The position numbers and the translations under genes were made by a program. Below, one piece after another: positions 34,201 through 35,735 of a DNA stretch of 35,735 bases. The notes beneath the pieces were generated by a model. The model was given only the letters and a program-made list of their open reading frames with translations, was not told the origin of the DNA and searched no databases. Each line of letters begins with the position of its first letter. Position 1 is the stretch's first letter. This DNA comes from Dehalococcoidia bacterium (GTDB lineage: Bacteria; Chloroflexota; Dehalococcoidia; GIF9; UBA5629), in the NCBI GenBank assembly GCA_016927965.1, contig JAFGLP010000001.1, forward strand, positions 1-35,735, written 5' to 3'.

Positions 34201-34281
34201 ACCGATGTGATAAAATGTTCATCTGGAAGAGGCCGTGATTCCCCGCCCGATTCATGCAAGCATATTTAACTGGATGTGATT

Positions 34282-34464
34282 ATGAAAGAATCTATTATGG
34301 AAATTATCGTATGCCCTGTATGCAAGGGACCCCTTGAGCTCAGTGTAAATGAGAGTAACAACGGTGATATTGTCAGCGGTTCTCTGTTCTGCAGTAAATG
34401 TAACCACTCTTACTCCATCCAGGATGGCATCCCTAACCTGCTGCCTCCCAATATGAACTGCTGA
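34282..34464 (+). CDS. Trm112-like zinc-ribbon protein
   Basis: A 60-residue protein with a four-cysteine zinc site: C11 and C14 in IVCPVCKGPLEL, C37 and C40 in LFCSKCNHSYSI, followed by DGIPNLLP. That ending is the Trm112/YcaR signature. Eukaryotic and archaeal Trm112 activate methyltransferases; in bacteria the role is unclear. A GTG at 34276 in frame adds two residues and cannot be ruled out, since no good ribosome site is present for either. It ends five bases from the convergent queD-like gene, leaving no room for a strong terminator. Confidence 0.78.
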   Translation: MKESIMEIIVCPVCKGPLELSVNESNNGDIVSGSLFCSKCNHSYSIQDGIPNLLPPNMNC

Positions 34465-34469
34465 ATCTT

Positions 34470-34835
34470 TCAGAGTTTATATACAGCGCAGGAATTAGGT
34501 GATTCCCAGACCTCGACACTATCCAGTATCACACTTTCCTTAAAGTAGGTTGCCAGTCGTCCGTATATGGTTTCAGCGATGCTTTCTGATGTCGGATTGA
34601 TCCTGTCGAAAGGCGGTACCTCATTGAGACAATAGTGATCATACTCAGCCAGCAATCCTTTGACCTGCTCCTTTAATACGGTGAAATCATAGGCCATACC
34701 GGAATTATCCAGCACAGCCGATCTCACTCTGACGACAACCTTGAACCTGTGGCCGTGCAGCCTCTCGCACCTTCCTCCATATTCACGCAGAAAATGCGCC
34801 GCTTCGAAGCTGTCTTCTATTGCAATAAAATACAT
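34470..34835 (-). CDS. 6-pyruvoyl-tetrahydropterin synthase/QueD-family protein, possibly dual-function (folate and queuosine)
   Basis: A 121-residue T-fold enzyme acting on 7,8-dihydroneopterin triphosphate. Zinc ligands are H14, H27 and H29. The motif at 23-29 is C-E-R-L-H-G-H: C23 is the catalytic cysteine of QueD (CxxxHGH), while E24 matches the glutamate of the PTPS-III type that makes 6-hydroxymethyl-dihydropterin for folate. Proteins with both residues have been proposed and tested as dual PTPS-I/III enzymes. Its operon partners here are folK and folP, and no folB is seen, which supports a folate role. AAGGAG lies 5-6 bases before the ATG, and folK ends one base before it. Confidence 0.82.
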   Translation of the reverse strand: MYFIAIEDSFEAAHFLREYGGRCERLHGHRFKVVVRVRSAVLDNSGMAYDFTVLKEQVKGLLAEYDHYCLNEVPPFDRINPTSESIAETIYGRLATYFKESVILDSVEVWESPNSCAVYKL

Positions 34836-34836
34836 A

Positions 34837-35343
34837 TCAACTCCTTGCCAGATGCACTTCCAAACTGCCCCACCTGTTAATCCTTTTACCCATTGATAAT
34901 TCGCTCAACATCTGCTGAACAGTTTTATGTAAAATAGGATGTTGTAAGAACGGGGCAACCTCAGCCAGCGGTACCAGTACAAAGGACCTTTCGTGCAACC
35001 GTGGATGCGGGATTTCCAGTGCCTCCTTTTTTATTATCTGGTTGCCGTAAAATAGTATGTCGAGATCCAGAGGACGCGGCGCATTGCGAAACGAAGGCTT
35101 TCTTCCCGCAGCATTCTCGATGTCCTTAAGTATATTGAGAAGCTCGTCTGCCCCCGTGTCAGTATCAATGCTGACAACACAATTAAGGAAGTCAATCTGG
35201 TCCTTATATCCCTCCGGTTCAGTCTCAAACAAAGACGACATCAGCTTGATTTTACCGCAAGCGGAAAGCTGCTCTACAGCACGGGCAATATTAGACTGCC
35301 TTTTACCCATATTGGAACCTATCCCTATAAAAACCTCGGCCAT
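34837..35343 (-). CDS. folK: 2-amino-4-hydroxy-6-hydroxymethyldihydropteridine pyrophosphokinase
   Basis: Transfers pyrophosphate from ATP to 6-hydroxymethyl-dihydropterin for folate synthesis. I chose the ATG at 35343 (168 residues, MAEVFIGIGSNMGKRQ); an upstream in-frame ATG at 35385 lies inside folP. Hallmarks are GIGSNMG at 7-13, FLNCVVSID, the metal and ATP region RPLDLDILFYG, and HPRLHERSFVLVPLAEVAP. It begins 5 bases after the folP stop and ends one base before the QueD-family gene, making a three-gene pterin operon. Confidence 0.94.
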   Translation of the reverse strand: MAEVFIGIGSNMGKRQSNIARAVEQLSACGKIKLMSSLFETEPEGYKDQIDFLNCVVSIDTDTGADELLNILKDIENAAGRKPSFRNAPRPLDLDILFYGNQIIKKEALEIPHPRLHERSFVLVPLAEVAPFLQHPILHKTVQQMLSELSMGKRINRWGSLEVHLARS

Positions 35344-35348
35344 TAATA

Positions 35349-35735
35349 CTATTTTACCCTCACGATTGCATCGCTCATGCGGCATACCATTTTCATCTGG
35401 CGGACATTGTGTACCCGCACTATATCGGCTCCCCTGCTTATACCGATGGCAACGGTTGCAGCCGTCCCCTCTTCCCTCTCATCAGGTTCTGCATCCAGCA
35501 CTTTCCCGATAAAAGACTTCCGCGATGTCCCCAGCAGCAATGGCTTTTTCAGCACCTGTAGCTCGTCCAGCCGTCTAAGTATCTCCAGGTTTTGCTCAGG
35601 CGTCTTTCCGAAACCTATACCTGGATCGATTATAATGTCCTGCCATGATATACCGGCTGCTTCCGCCTTTGATATCAGGTTGCGCAGATTGCTTATTACA
35701 GTTTCCATGATCTCGGTTACGCTTTGTCCGCGCTC
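35349..35735 (-). CDS. folP: Dihydropteroate synthase, C-terminal part (truncated by window edge)
   Basis: Condenses the pterin pyrophosphate with p-aminobenzoate. Only the C-terminal 128 residues are present; the frame is open to the window end, so the internal Met at 35708 is not the start. It has the TIM-barrel segments DPGIGFGKTPEQNLEILRRL, LLLGTSRKSFIGKVL with the sulfonamide-region SRKSF, and ADIVRVHNV with the final conserved RVH. It lies 5 bases upstream of folK. Confidence 0.94.
   Translation of the reverse strand, partial: ERGQSVTEIMETVISNLRNLISKAEAAGISWQDIIIDPGIGFGKTPEQNLEILRRLDELQVLKKPLLLGTSRKSFIGKVLDAEPDEREEGTAATVAIGISRGADIVRVHNVRQMKMVCRMSDAIVRVK

Noticed and set aside
1..35735. 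CRISPR arrays, tRNA or rRNA genes, prophage or transposase genes
   Set aside because: No repeated spacer pattern, cloverleaf-like sequence or integrase/transposase motif was seen on reading either strand.

Overview
The window reads as a bacterial chromosome fragment, gene-dense on both strands with tight operon-like packing, and without tRNA, rRNA, CRISPR or recognisable transposase genes. The gene content suggests an anaerobe: haem made by the siroheme-dependent route with two radical-SAM enzymes, a ferredoxin-type disulfide reductase fused to a rubredoxin-like domain, and a Trm112-like zinc protein. Lipoprotein style (lipobox followed by a Ser/Thr/Pro-rich linker) and the overall gene set are compatible with an anaerobic Chloroflexota (Dehalococcoidia-like) genome, but this assignment is an inference and no phylogenetic marker is present.

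Region 1 (1-2440): the end of a branched-chain amino acid/amide ABC transporter operon (LivM-type permease, then a lipoprotein substrate-binding protein), closed by a perfect 34-bp palindromic terminator.

Region 2 (2650-17568): a carbohydrate-use locus. It has a membrane-anchored GH1 beta-glycosidase, an L-fucose-isomerase-like enzyme, a D-tagatose-3-epimerase-family enzyme, a GPH sugar symporter, an orphan helical-barrel glycosidase-like protein, a GH36-like alpha-galactosidase, a rhamnulokinase-like FGGY kinase, a fuculose/rhamnulose-1-phosphate-type class II aldolase, a PfkB kinase with an altered sugar-binding motif, a five-bladed-propeller glycosidase-like protein and a PIG-L deacetylase. 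Together they can import and hydrolyse an oligosaccharide or glycoside, isomerise the sugar to a ketose, phosphorylate it and split it. The isomerase/kinase/aldolase set is a mixture of fucose-like and rhamnose-like enzymes, so the true sugar is open.

Region 3 (17632-19942): a CARDB-domain lipoprotein and a divergent MalY/PatB-type aminotransferase.

Region 4 (20034-30890, minus strand): one ten-gene run, read from high to low coordinates: HTH regulator, ahbC, ahbD, fused ahbA-ahbB, sirC-like, hemA, hemC, fused cobA-hemD, hemB, hemL. Genes overlap or abut by a few bases. It encodes almost everything from glutamyl-tRNA to protohaem by way of uroporphyrinogen III, siroheme, didecarboxysiroheme and Fe-coproporphyrin III. 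The promoter before the regulator carries two nested inverted repeats over the -10 and -35 boxes. A 49-residue single-span membrane protein lies just upstream.

Region 5 (31051-35735): an SGNH-hydrolase-like protein, a glutaredoxin-like protein coupled to the disulfide reductase, an isochorismatase-type hydrolase with a membrane protein of unknown function, a Trm112-like protein, and a folate/pterin operon (folP, folK, and a QueD-family enzyme whose active-site motif suggests it also serves folate synthesis).

The best candidates for new biology are the haem operon with its own uncharacterised regulator and microprotein, and the unassigned sugar pathway.
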